Part shown: one piece after another, positions 1 through 5,218 of the stretch
Position numbering within the stretch: position 1 is the stretch's first letter
Layout: each line of letters starts with the position of its first letter
From: an uncultured Bifidobacterium sp.
GTDB taxonomy: Bacteria; Actinomycetota; Actinomycetes; Actinomycetales; Bifidobacteriaceae
Direction: 5' to 3'
Assembly (NCBI GenBank): GCA_937874315.1
Contig: CALNAE010000019.1
Coordinates: forward strand, 1-6,079
DNA: 6,079 bases
Notes under the pieces: generated by a model
What the model was told of the DNA's origin: nothing
Databases searched by the model: none
Seen by the model: the letters and a program-made list of their open reading frames with translations, nothing else
Position numbers and translations under genes: made by a program

Positions 1-131
1 ACTTACGCGACATAAGTGTAGAGCCACGAATTTCCTCGGCTCGACGGTTCGGTTACGAACATGTTTCGTGTCAGGTGCGGACGACTGTGAAATCCGTGTA
101 ACGATGGCGATTCGACCCGTACCATTCAATA

Positions 132-169
132 GGTGGGGGCCGTGCGACATATCGCGCACGGCCCCCACC
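132..169. terminator. Perfect 15-bp GC-rich hairpin, probable terminator
   Basis: Bases 132-146 (GGTGGGGGCCGTGCG) are exactly complementary to 155-169, leaving an 8-base loop (ACATATCG). The 5-base flanks ACCAT (121-125) and ATGGT (173-177) are also complementary, so a larger interrupted stem is possible. There is no run of T on either side, so it is not a textbook intrinsic terminator. It lies about 118 bases beyond the stop of the minus-strand DUF4191 gene and could end that operon, or end a gene entering from the left, or both, since the structure is symmetric. The direction is not resolved. Confidence 0.6.
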
Positions 170-212
170 CAGATGGTATTGGTATCGCCGACAGCAGCCG
201 GTTTGCAAATTG

Positions 213-235
213 CCGATTCACCGATTCACCGATTT
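213..235. repeat. Short tandem repeat, CCGATTCA unit
   Basis: The 8-mer CCGATTCA occurs at 213-220 and 221-228, followed by a partial third copy, CCGATTT, at 229-235. The array is flanked by the complementary hexamers ATTGCC (209-214) and GGCAAT (236-241), so it could sit in the loop of a weak stem. It lies in non-coding DNA 50 to 75 bases beyond the DUF4191 stop codon. No function can be read from it; replication slippage is the simplest explanation. Confidence 0.6.
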
Positions 236-286
236 GGCAATCAGACAATCCATGTGGCTGCTGATGTACTATCGCCGATCGACTGA

Positions 287-1072
287 TCAGCGTCCGCGCA
301 TCGCCCGCCGGCTCATGCGCTGCGGGCGCGTGGGATCGATGCCCTTGGGAATGCCGAAGCCTTGTTTGGTCTGCAAGGTGCGCAACCGATCATTCAACGT
401 GGCCAGCTCCTCCTTGGTGAGGATGAAACGGACGCGCGGATGAATCTTGCGCATCAGGGCGTTGCTGTGGTTGCTGGGCAGATAGGTCTTTTCCCTGAGC
501 ACGGCACGGCGCAGATTCTGGAGCCGCACCTGTTTGTCTCCCTTACCCACCGAAATGCGATACACGGGGATGCTGGAACCGGCGGTCACGCCCTTGATTC
601 GGTGCTCCTGCTTGTCCATTTCCCGCATCACGGGGCCGTAGTTGCCTTCACCCAGCAGATAGATGCCGTTGTATCCGGTGCCTCGCCAGATGGCGTCCTT
701 GGTCCGCGGATCCATCCAGACCGGTTCCTCGGGGAAGGAATAGCCCGCTTTGTTGATGTTCTTCAGCACGCTGACGGCGGCGCCGGGACGGCCTTCGATC
801 TTTGCATAGCCGACCTTGTCCGCCCGATTCGTGAGCACGATGGTGAACAGCAGCACGCCGAGCATGGCGGCCGTGATGATCATGAGTATCCAGATGAAAA
901 TCGACCAATGCAGCGGCACGCCCAGAATCACCGCGACGATGATCGGCAGCACGAACACGCCACCGAGCATCCACGGGAGCATTGGCTCCTCGGGCGCGGT
1001 GTAGCGGTAGATCTGGATGATCTGCTTGATGATGTTCTGCTTTTTGGCGGGCTGCGTGTCTTTCGATGCCAT
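287..1072 (-). CDS. DUF4191 family membrane protein
   Basis: This encodes a 261-residue protein of the DUF4191 family, small actinobacterial membrane proteins with no established biochemical role. I recognise it from the overall layout. A short basic N-terminus rich in Lys and Gln (1-20) is followed by IYRYTAPEEP, two close hydrophobic membrane segments (about 32-51 and 55-80), and a long soluble domain containing KIEGRPGAA (91-99), an aromatic WRGTGYNGIYLLGEG stretch (129-143) and a basic C-terminus. The soluble part is probably cytoplasmic, because basic residues flank the membrane pair. The ATG start is supported by a GAGG Shine-Dalgarno sequence 7 bases upstream. It is the last of three minus-strand genes, 83 bases after the flavoprotein stop. 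In Mycobacterium tuberculosis the homologue (Rv2219) follows lipA and precedes glnA1, which hints at a link with lipoyl metabolism, but that is only context. The family call is firm; the function is unknown. Confidence 0.93.
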   Translation of the reverse strand: MASKDTQPAKKQNIIKQIIQIYRYTAPEEPMLPWMLGGVFVLPIIVAVILGVPLHWSIFIWILMIITAAMLGVLLFTIVLTNRADKVGYAKIEGRPGAAVSVLKNINKAGYSFPEEPVWMDPRTKDAIWRGTGYNGIYLLGEGNYGPVMREMDKQEHRIKGVTAGSSIPVYRISVGKGDKQVRLQNLRRAVLREKTYLPSNHSNALMRKIHPRVRFILTKEELATLNDRLRTLQTKQGFGIPKGIDPTRPQRMSRRAMRGR

Positions 1073-1135
1073 CTACTTCCCTCGCTTGTATCGACAATTG
1101 ACCATACTGAGCCGACAGTCTACCAGCTGCTGTGC

Positions 1136-1165
1136 CTAGCGAATACTAGCGAGTTCTATCGAGTA
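1136..1165. repeat. Three imperfect 10-bp tandem repeats over the flavoprotein stop codon
   Basis: Three adjacent 10-mers are CTAGCGAATA (1136-1145), CTAGCGAGTT (1146-1155) and CTATCGAGTA (1156-1165). The third overlaps the last codons and TAG stop of the flavoprotein gene; the other two lie in the 83-base gap before DUF4191. Read on the minus strand, each unit contains TAG. The period matches one helical turn, which would suit a protein-binding array, but simple duplication is equally possible. Confidence 0.5.
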
Positions 1166-2802
1166 TGCAGCGGCCGGCCGTCGGCCAGCAGCAGCGCCTC
1201 GCCGAAAGTCTCGGAAAACGTCGGATGGGGATGGGTCAATCCGGCCGCGGAGTGCAGCGGGATGCGATGGGCGATGATCTGTTGTGCCTCGCCGATCATA
1301 TCGCCGGCATTGGGCACTACCATATGCACGCCGAGCACGACCTCGACGCCGGGCTGCTCGTCGCGTTCGCCGCTGACGATGGAAAGGGATCCTGCCGAGC
1401 CGCTCATCAGCATCCGTGCATTGGACATCACAGGATAGATGGTCTCGCGCACGTTATGCAGATCGTCGCGTTGCCGCGCGTCCTCGAGCGTGCATCCGAC
1501 CGTCGCGCCTTCGGGGGAGGAGAACACCACTTGCGCAACGCAGTCGTCATCCACCGGTCGGGCGTCGAGGCCCGCGGCGTCTTCCGCGATGGCGATGCCC
1601 TGTTCGAACGCACGGCTTGCCAGGCCCGGCCCTTGGGTGATGTCGCCCACTGCGCTGATGCCTGCAACGCTGGTATGCCCGCGGGCATCGGTGCTGACGT
1701 AGCCATCGGGATCCAGCGCGATGCCGGCCGCCCTGCACCACGGCTCATCGGTGTTGGGCGTTCTTCCGATGGCCACCAGCGCGAGTTCCGCGAATATCGA
1801 CTGCTGTCGTCCATCCGCATCGTTGTAGTGTACGGTGGCACCGAGATTGACGCCTACGTCGACGCCGGTCACATCCGTATGGGTGAGCACCGTGATGCCG
1901 CGGCGCTTGAGTTCGCGCGTCAGGGTGACGCCTGAACGCCGATCCCACGCGGAAAGCACGCGGTCATGGCGGATCAGCATGGTCACGGCGCATCCGCCGG
2001 CGCTCCAGATCGAGGCGAATTCGACGGCGATGGAGCCCGAACCGATAATCGTGGCGGTGGCAGGGAAATGAACCAGCGACAACGCCTGGGTGGAGTCGAT
2101 CAAGGCTCCCGCGAAGTCGTGGCTGGGAAGGAGTCGTGGGCGTGAACCCATGGCCAGCACGACCCGTTTGGCCGTGACGCTTACCGATGCCCCGCAGTTT
2201 TGGGGGACGTCGGATGCGATGAAACGTTGCACATGATCGCGTGCACCGCTTGGCGTGACGGTGATGATGTGCGCGACTGCATGGTTCGTCGGTTCGTCCG
2301 TCGGCCCGCCGGTTGCCCCGTCCGCCGAGTCCTGCGTCGTGTCATCCTGTGCCACATCGGCGTGCGTGGCATTGTCGGGTGTCGTATCTTCAAACGTGGC
2401 ACCGCCAAGTGGCGCACTGTCATCAAGCGTTGTACCGTCTTGTGACGGCGCGCCGTCGAGTGCCGCCCGGCCTCGCAGCACGACGATGCCGCGATGCGCG
2501 ATCAAGCCCGACAGCCCCTGCGTCATGGTGTCCACGACATGATTCTTGTACTCGAGCATCGTGCCATAATCGATGCCGGTGATGCTTGCGGCGATGCCGA
2601 TTCGGGACGCATGGCGCACCGCGTCGATGCTTCTGGCCGCCGTGACCAGGGCCTTGGTCGGAATGCACCCGCGGTTCAGGCAGGTACCGCCTAAGGAGTC
2701 ATCGCGTTCGATCAGCACCACGGAAAGCCCCAACTCGGCGGCCCGCAATGCCGTGGAGTACCCTCCCGGGCCGGCGCCGATGACGGCGATGTCCGCAGAC
2801 AT
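1156..2802 (-). CDS. lpd: Dihydrolipoamide dehydrogenase-like FAD disulfide oxidoreductase
   Basis: This encodes a cytoplasmic flavoprotein of the pyridine nucleotide-disulfide oxidoreductase family, closest in layout to dihydrolipoamide dehydrogenase, which oxidises protein-bound dihydrolipoyl groups using FAD and a redox disulfide. Counting from the chosen ATG (548 residues) there are: the FAD-binding GAGPGG (9-14); the redox pair CLNRGC (Cys41 and Cys46); a nucleotide-binding GSGSIAVE (254-261); a second FAD motif ending in VGD (387); and the C-terminal catalytic HPHPTFSE (His526, Glu531). Two things are odd. An acidic Asp/Thr/Ala-rich insert of some 55-60 residues (about 121-174) makes it longer than the usual 460-480. 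The second nucleotide strand reads IRHDR, as in glutathione reductase, where an NAD enzyme normally has Glu. I chose the ATG at 2802 because the FAD motif follows immediately; an ATG at 2859 would add 19 residues, and neither has a strong Shine-Dalgarno. Starts further upstream would overlap the DUF3043 gene. The family is certain; the true substrate and cofactor are not. Confidence 0.9.
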   Translation of the reverse strand: MSADIAVIGAGPGGYSTALRAAELGLSVVLIERDDSLGGTCLNRGCIPTKALVTAARSIDAVRHASRIGIAASITGIDYGTMLEYKNHVVDTMTQGLSGLIAHRGIVVLRGRAALDGAPSQDGTTLDDSAPLGGATFEDTTPDNATHADVAQDDTTQDSADGATGGPTDEPTNHAVAHIITVTPSGARDHVQRFIASDVPQNCGASVSVTAKRVVLAMGSRPRLLPSHDFAGALIDSTQALSLVHFPATATIIGSGSIAVEFASIWSAGGCAVTMLIRHDRVLSAWDRRSGVTLTRELKRRGITVLTHTDVTGVDVGVNLGATVHYNDADGRQQSIFAELALVAIGRTPNTDEPWCRAAGIALDPDGYVSTDARGHTSVAGISAVGDITQGPGLASRAFEQGIAIAEDAAGLDARPVDDDCVAQVVFSSPEGATVGCTLEDARQRDDLHNVRETIYPVMSNARMLMSGSAGSLSIVSGERDEQPGVEVVLGVHMVVPNAGDMIGEAQQIIAHRIPLHSAAGLTHPHPTFSETFGEALLLADGRPLHTR

Positions 2803-2873
2803 CCCGTCTTCGAGGGTCGTTTCGGCGGGGAATGGTGCTTTGGCTTGCGAGGTCGGCATGATGGGCGGATTCG

Positions 2874-3488
2874 TTATTTCGGCCAATTCCCGCGCTTGGG
2901 ATGACGAGGTTTGGGAAGACGCCAGCGACGAAGCTGGATCGAACGGCTCCAGGCATACGAACCGGAACGCGAGCCCCGGCGGACGGCCGCCTCGCCGAAT
3001 TTGTCGAGCAGCTTCTTTTTCAGCCCATGCCACATGAACACCACATCGGCGATGACCGCAACGAGATAGATATACATCAGCAACAGCATCGGTATCGAAA
3101 GCGATGGCCATTTGACGGAGACCAGCACCGAGAGGATCAGTATGACGAAGGCGACGGGAATGAAGAACTCGCCGACGTTGAAACGGGCGTCGACATAATC
3201 ACGGATGTAGATGCGCCAAGGCAGGCGTTCGCTTTTGGGCATATGCGCCAGATCTCCCGTGCGCATGGCGTCATACTGCTCGTTCTCGCGTTCACGGGTG
3301 CGCTTCTTGGCGGCCTTGGTTTCCGCCTTGCGGTCCTTGGGAACGAGCGGACGAAGATTCTCCGCCTCCGCCTGTTTGCGAGTCGGGGTCGGTCGGCCTT
3401 TACTGGTCGTTGGCTCCGCGGTCCGCTCCTCGATAGGCTGCTGCGCCTGTTCGCTCGTTGATTCCTTCTTGAAGGGGTTCCATGTCAT
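2874..3488 (-). CDS. DUF3043 family membrane protein
   Basis: This encodes a 204-residue protein of the actinobacterial DUF3043 family, whose function is unknown. The family signature is visible. A highly charged, probably disordered N-terminal half contains GRPTPTRKQAEAENLRPLVP (31-50) and a Lys/Arg/Glu-rich stretch (51-72). The segment WRIYIRDYVDARFNVGEFFIP (91-111) follows. There are two membrane segments (about 108-124 and 132-153), and a basic C-terminus carries QLRRWRLPKP (185-194). The charged N-terminal and C-terminal parts are probably both cytoplasmic, giving a hairpin in the membrane. It is the first gene of the minus-strand group; its TAA stop is 71 bases before the chosen flavoprotein start, or 14 bases before the alternative one, which suggests co-transcription. 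The ATG at 3486-3488 has no good Shine-Dalgarno sequence upstream. The family call is firm; no role can be assigned. Confidence 0.92.
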   Translation of the reverse strand: MTWNPFKKESTSEQAQQPIEERTAEPTTSKGRPTPTRKQAEAENLRPLVPKDRKAETKAAKKRTRERENEQYDAMRTGDLAHMPKSERLPWRIYIRDYVDARFNVGEFFIPVAFVILILSVLVSVKWPSLSIPMLLLMYIYLVAVIADVVFMWHGLKKKLLDKFGEAAVRRGSRSGSYAWSRSIQLRRWRLPKPRHPKRGNWPK

Positions 3489-3502
3489 GCTTGCAGGTTA
3501 CG

Positions 3503-3531
3503 GTGACGCCTAGACGCTGTAGGGTTATATA
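3503..3531 (+). promoter_or_regulatory. Candidate promoter for the M20 dipeptidase gene
   Basis: GTGACG (3503-3508) and TATATA (3526-3531) are separated by exactly 17 bases, and each matches four of six consensus positions of a housekeeping sigma factor promoter. Transcription would begin near 3538, giving a leader of about 70 bases before the dipeptidase ATG. The -10 region overlaps that of the candidate promoter on the other strand, so the two directions may compete for polymerase. Confidence 0.4.
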
Positions 3532-3552
3532 TAGGGTATGACCAAGGTGAAA
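3524..3552 (-). promoter_or_regulatory. Candidate promoter for the DUF3043-flavoprotein-DUF4191 operon
   Basis: On the minus strand the hexamer TATAAC (3529 down to 3524) matches five of six positions of the -10 consensus. TTTCAC (3552 down to 3547) lies 17 bases upstream in the -35 position but is a poor match. Transcription would begin near 3517, leaving a leader of about 29 bases before the DUF3043 ATG. The A/T-rich core stands out in an otherwise GC-rich gap. The call rests on spacing and composition only. Confidence 0.4.
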
Positions 3553-3562
3553 CGGACGTTTC
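3549..3562. promoter_or_regulatory. Perfect palindrome, possible operator
   Basis: GAAACG (3549-3554) and CGTTTC (3557-3562) are exact inverse complements separated by GA. The site sits in the divergent intergenic region. It overlaps the weak -35 element proposed for the minus-strand operon and lies just downstream of the start point proposed for the dipeptidase gene. A dimeric regulator bound here could act on both directions. No regulator family can be named from the sequence, and a 12-base dyad can arise by chance. Confidence 0.35.
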
Positions 3563-3596
3563 GCAAGGGCCTCGCGGCCTGCGTAAAGCCCGTGAC

Positions 3597-3603
3597 AAAG
3601 GAG
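3597..3603 (+). promoter_or_regulatory. Strong ribosome binding site of the M20 dipeptidase gene
   Basis: AAAGGAG lies 4 bases before the ATG at 3608 and is the best Shine-Dalgarno match in the window. It fixes the start of the dipeptidase gene and argues against the overlapping frame that begins at 3538. Confidence 0.8.
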
Positions 3604-3607
3604 TGCT

Positions 3608-5029
3608 ATGACATCGGTGAACGATCAGTATCGGAACGGGGCGCGAACGCGGTCGCATGCGGATCCCGATGTGGACAGCGGCGAGATCCGGGCCCGGGTG
3701 CATGCCGACTTCCCCCGGACGGTCGACATGCTCTCACGTAAAATCGCGTTGAAATCGATATCCTCCCAGGGCATCGCCGGGGCCCACATGCGCGCGTCGG
3801 CCGATTTCGTCGCCGAGCAGCTGCGAGAGGTCGGCATCGATACCCAGGTGGTGCAGTCCACGAATCCGGACGGCACGGATGGCGCTTACGAGGTTGTGGG
3901 GTCGCGGATCGTCGATCCGCAGGCCCCGACGATCCTGTTGTACGCGCACCATGACGTGCAGCCGGTGCCCGACCCTGCGCAATGGTCCACAGATCCGTTC
4001 GTGGCCACTACCGTCGGCGATCGGCTCTTCGGTCGCGGATCATGCGACGACGCCGGCGGCATCGCCATACATCGCGGGGCTCTGCACGCGCTTGGCGACG
4101 AGCTGCCGGTCAACATCAAGGTGTTCATCGAAGGCGAGGAGGAGATGGGCTCGCCCAGTTTCATCCCCTTCATCGAAGCGCACCGCGAGCAGTTCGCCGC
4201 CGATGTCATCATCGTGGCCGATTCCGGCAACTGGGCGCCCGACGTGCCGAGCCTGACGACAAGTCTGCGGGGCAACACGACCATGGACGTGACGGTTAAG
4301 GTACTCGAGCACCCGGTGCATTCCGGGCAGTATGGCGGCCCGATTCTGGACGCGCACACGCTTGCCGCGATGCTCGTCGCCTCGATGTACGACGAACACG
4401 GCGAGCTGGCGGTTCCGGGGCTGCAGTCGCAGGAACCGGTCGGTGGCCTGCAACGCGATCTCGACGAGAACTCGGTGCGTCGAGACGCGGCCGTCGTGGA
4501 TTCCTATCGACTTGCGGGAACGGGATCGCTGGCGGCTCGGCTGTGGACCCAGCCGAGCGCCACGGTGATAGGTATCGACGCCCCGGCGGTCGACGACTCG
4601 TTCAACGTCATCGCCAACCAGACCCGCATCCGCCTGTCCGTTCGCACGGCACCGGGACAGCGGCCCGAGGAGGCGCAGCGGGCGTTGCGCGAGTTTCTCA
4701 CGACGCATGCGCCGTTTGGCGCCCAGGTCGAGGTCACGCCGCTGGACAACGGCATGGGCTGGGCCATGGACCCCGACGCGGAGGCGACGAAGGACGCCAC
4801 GGAGGCGTTGCGCGAGGCGTATGGCGTGGACCCGGTGAACAAGGGCGAGGGCGGTTCCATTCCATTCATCCCCGAACTGCAGCGCATCTTCCCGAAGGCC
4901 CAGGTGCTCGTCACCGGTCCGGAAGACCCGATTTCCAACGCCCATAGCCCCAACGAGTCGGTGAGTTTGTCGGGTCTGCGCAATGACATCGTGGCGGAGG
5001 CGCTGCTGCTGCGGGCCTTGGGTCGTTAG
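3608..5029 (+). CDS. M20-family metallodipeptidase
   Basis: This encodes a 473-residue cytoplasmic zinc-dependent peptidase of the M20 family (the ArgE/DapE/CPG2 group), most like dipeptidases that cleave free dipeptides. All ligands of the two-metal site are recognisable: His114 and Asp116 in LYAHHDVQP; Asp147-Asp148 in GRGSCDDAGG; the catalytic Glu178 and ligand Glu179 in EGEEEMGS; Asp205 in VADSGNW; and His446 in NAHSPNE. The inserted dimerisation domain begins around TTSLRGNTT (217-225) and contains HPVHSG (235-240). The glycine-rich EGGSIPFIPEL segment late in the protein fits the substrate-binding part of this subfamily. Length is normal and nothing is missing. There is no signal peptide, so it acts inside the cell, probably on dipeptides delivered by peptide uptake. 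The start is fixed by AAAGGAG 4 bases upstream. It stands alone between a divergent promoter region and the thiamine operon. The exact dipeptide preference cannot be read from the sequence. Confidence 0.93.
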   Translation: MTSVNDQYRNGARTRSHADPDVDSGEIRARVHADFPRTVDMLSRKIALKSISSQGIAGAHMRASADFVAEQLREVGIDTQVVQSTNPDGTDGAYEVVGSRIVDPQAPTILLYAHHDVQPVPDPAQWSTDPFVATTVGDRLFGRGSCDDAGGIAIHRGALHALGDELPVNIKVFIEGEEEMGSPSFIPFIEAHREQFAADVIIVADSGNWAPDVPSLTTSLRGNTTMDVTVKVLEHPVHSGQYGGPILDAHTLAAMLVASMYDEHGELAVPGLQSQEPVGGLQRDLDENSVRRDAAVVDSYRLAGTGSLAARLWTQPSATVIGIDAPAVDDSFNVIANQTRIRLSVRTAPGQRPEEAQRALREFLTTHAPFGAQVEVTPLDNGMGWAMDPDAEATKDATEALREAYGVDPVNKGEGGSIPFIPELQRIFPKAQVLVTGPEDPISNAHSPNESVSLSGLRNDIVAEALLLRALGR

Positions 5030-5078
5030 CGTGCAGTCGCCGAATCGGCCGGTCCGATGTCGGCCTCGCCTCTGGCGG

Positions 5079-5101
5079 TTGACCCCTCCATGTCATACAC
5101 T
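5079..5101 (+). promoter_or_regulatory. Possible promoter of the riboswitch-ykoE operon
   Basis: TACACT (5096-5101) matches four of six -10 positions and lies directly in front of the aptamer, so transcription would begin near 5108. TTGACC (5079-5084) resembles a -35 element but is only 11 bases away, which is too close for the pair to work together as a normal promoter. I therefore trust only the -10 proposal, and weakly. No clear terminator separates the dipeptidase stop at 5029 from this region, so read-through is possible. Confidence 0.25.
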
Positions 5102-5103
5102 GT

Positions 5104-5218
5104 CGGGTGACACGGGAGCTGTGGTCCGTCTGACGGAGCATGGCTGAGATGGGGGAGCACCCCCGACCGATAGAACGTGATTCCGGGCAATACCGGCGCA
5201 CGGACGTCTCTGTTCCCG
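5104..5218 (+). ncRNA. TPP (thiamine pyrophosphate) riboswitch
   Basis: This leader RNA binds thiamine pyrophosphate and should reduce expression of the transport operon when the cofactor is plentiful. The diagnostic elements occur in order: CGGGAGC (5113-5119); a paired arm 5117-5123 with 5139-5145 (seven pairs counting wobbles); the pyrimidine-binding GGCTGAGA (5142-5149); a GGGGG/CCCCC mini-hairpin (5151-5155 with 5160-5164); GACC (5165-5168); GAACGTGAT (5173-5181), against the common GAACCTGAT; and the pyrophosphate-side arm CCGGGCAATACCGGCG (5183-5198). The closing stem can be drawn as 5104-5112 with 5211-5218 with one bulged base, leaving 12 extra bases after GGCG that most TPP aptamers lack. 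It sits 50 bases before ykoE, where such riboswitches are expected. The aptamer identity is firm; the outer boundaries and closing stem are hand-paired. Confidence 0.92.

Larger units (their letters stand above)
1..286. other. Left-end intergenic region, no convincing gene
   Basis: This stretch lies downstream of the minus-strand DUF4191 gene and holds no gene I can defend. One plus-strand frame is open from the window edge to a TAA at 99-101, about 32 codons. Its third codon positions are only about half G or C, unlike the clear genes here, and I do not recognise the peptide, so I do not call it a gene end. A second plus-strand frame stays open to 286 but runs through a perfect hairpin and does not read like protein. 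The visible structures are two small overlapping dyads at 47-65, a strong hairpin at 132-169 and a short tandem repeat at 213-235. A gene reading out of the window to the left may be controlled from here, but none is visible. Confidence 0.5.

Noticed and set aside
53..67. A GlnR-type nitrogen regulation site (GTTAC, six bases, GTTTC)
   Set aside because: The second half does not match the GAAAC expected in that orientation, and no nitrogen gene is visible in the window.
57..68. A LexA/SOS box around CGAACATGTTTCG
   Set aside because: The actinobacterial box needs GAAC, four bases, then GTTC. Here GAAC plus four bases is followed by TTCG, so the second half-site is out of register.
3..101. 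A possible 3' end of a plus-strand gene entering from the left, stopping at 99-101
   Set aside because: Only about half of its third codon positions are G or C, against a clear excess in the real genes, and the 32 residues match no family I recognise. The hairpin 30 bases later keeps the idea alive, but it is not enough.
362..1438. A 358-codon plus-strand open frame opposite DUF4191 and the flavoprotein C-terminus
   Set aside because: It is antisense to two genes with clear family signatures, reads as His/Asp/Arg-rich low-quality protein, and is a frequent by-product of GC-rich coding DNA.
2803..3111. The flavoprotein extended to an ATG at 3111 (651 residues)
   Set aside because: The extra residues overlap the DUF3043 coding sequence in another frame and precede the FAD-binding motif that normally starts this family. 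An ATG at 2859 remains a possible alternative, the one at 3111 does not.
2901..3461. A 186-codon plus-strand open frame opposite DUF3043
   Set aside because: It is antisense to a well-supported gene, has no ribosome binding site that I can see, and has an Arg/Leu/Phe-rich composition typical of a shadow frame.
4040..4945. A 301-codon minus-strand open frame opposite the M20 dipeptidase
   Set aside because: The other strand encodes a complete metallopeptidase with all metal ligands; the antisense product is Arg/His/Val-rich with no recognisable domain.
5044..5058. A terminator for the dipeptidase gene (ATCGG/CCGAT)
   Set aside because: The stem is only five pairs with no T-run, too weak to call in GC-rich DNA.
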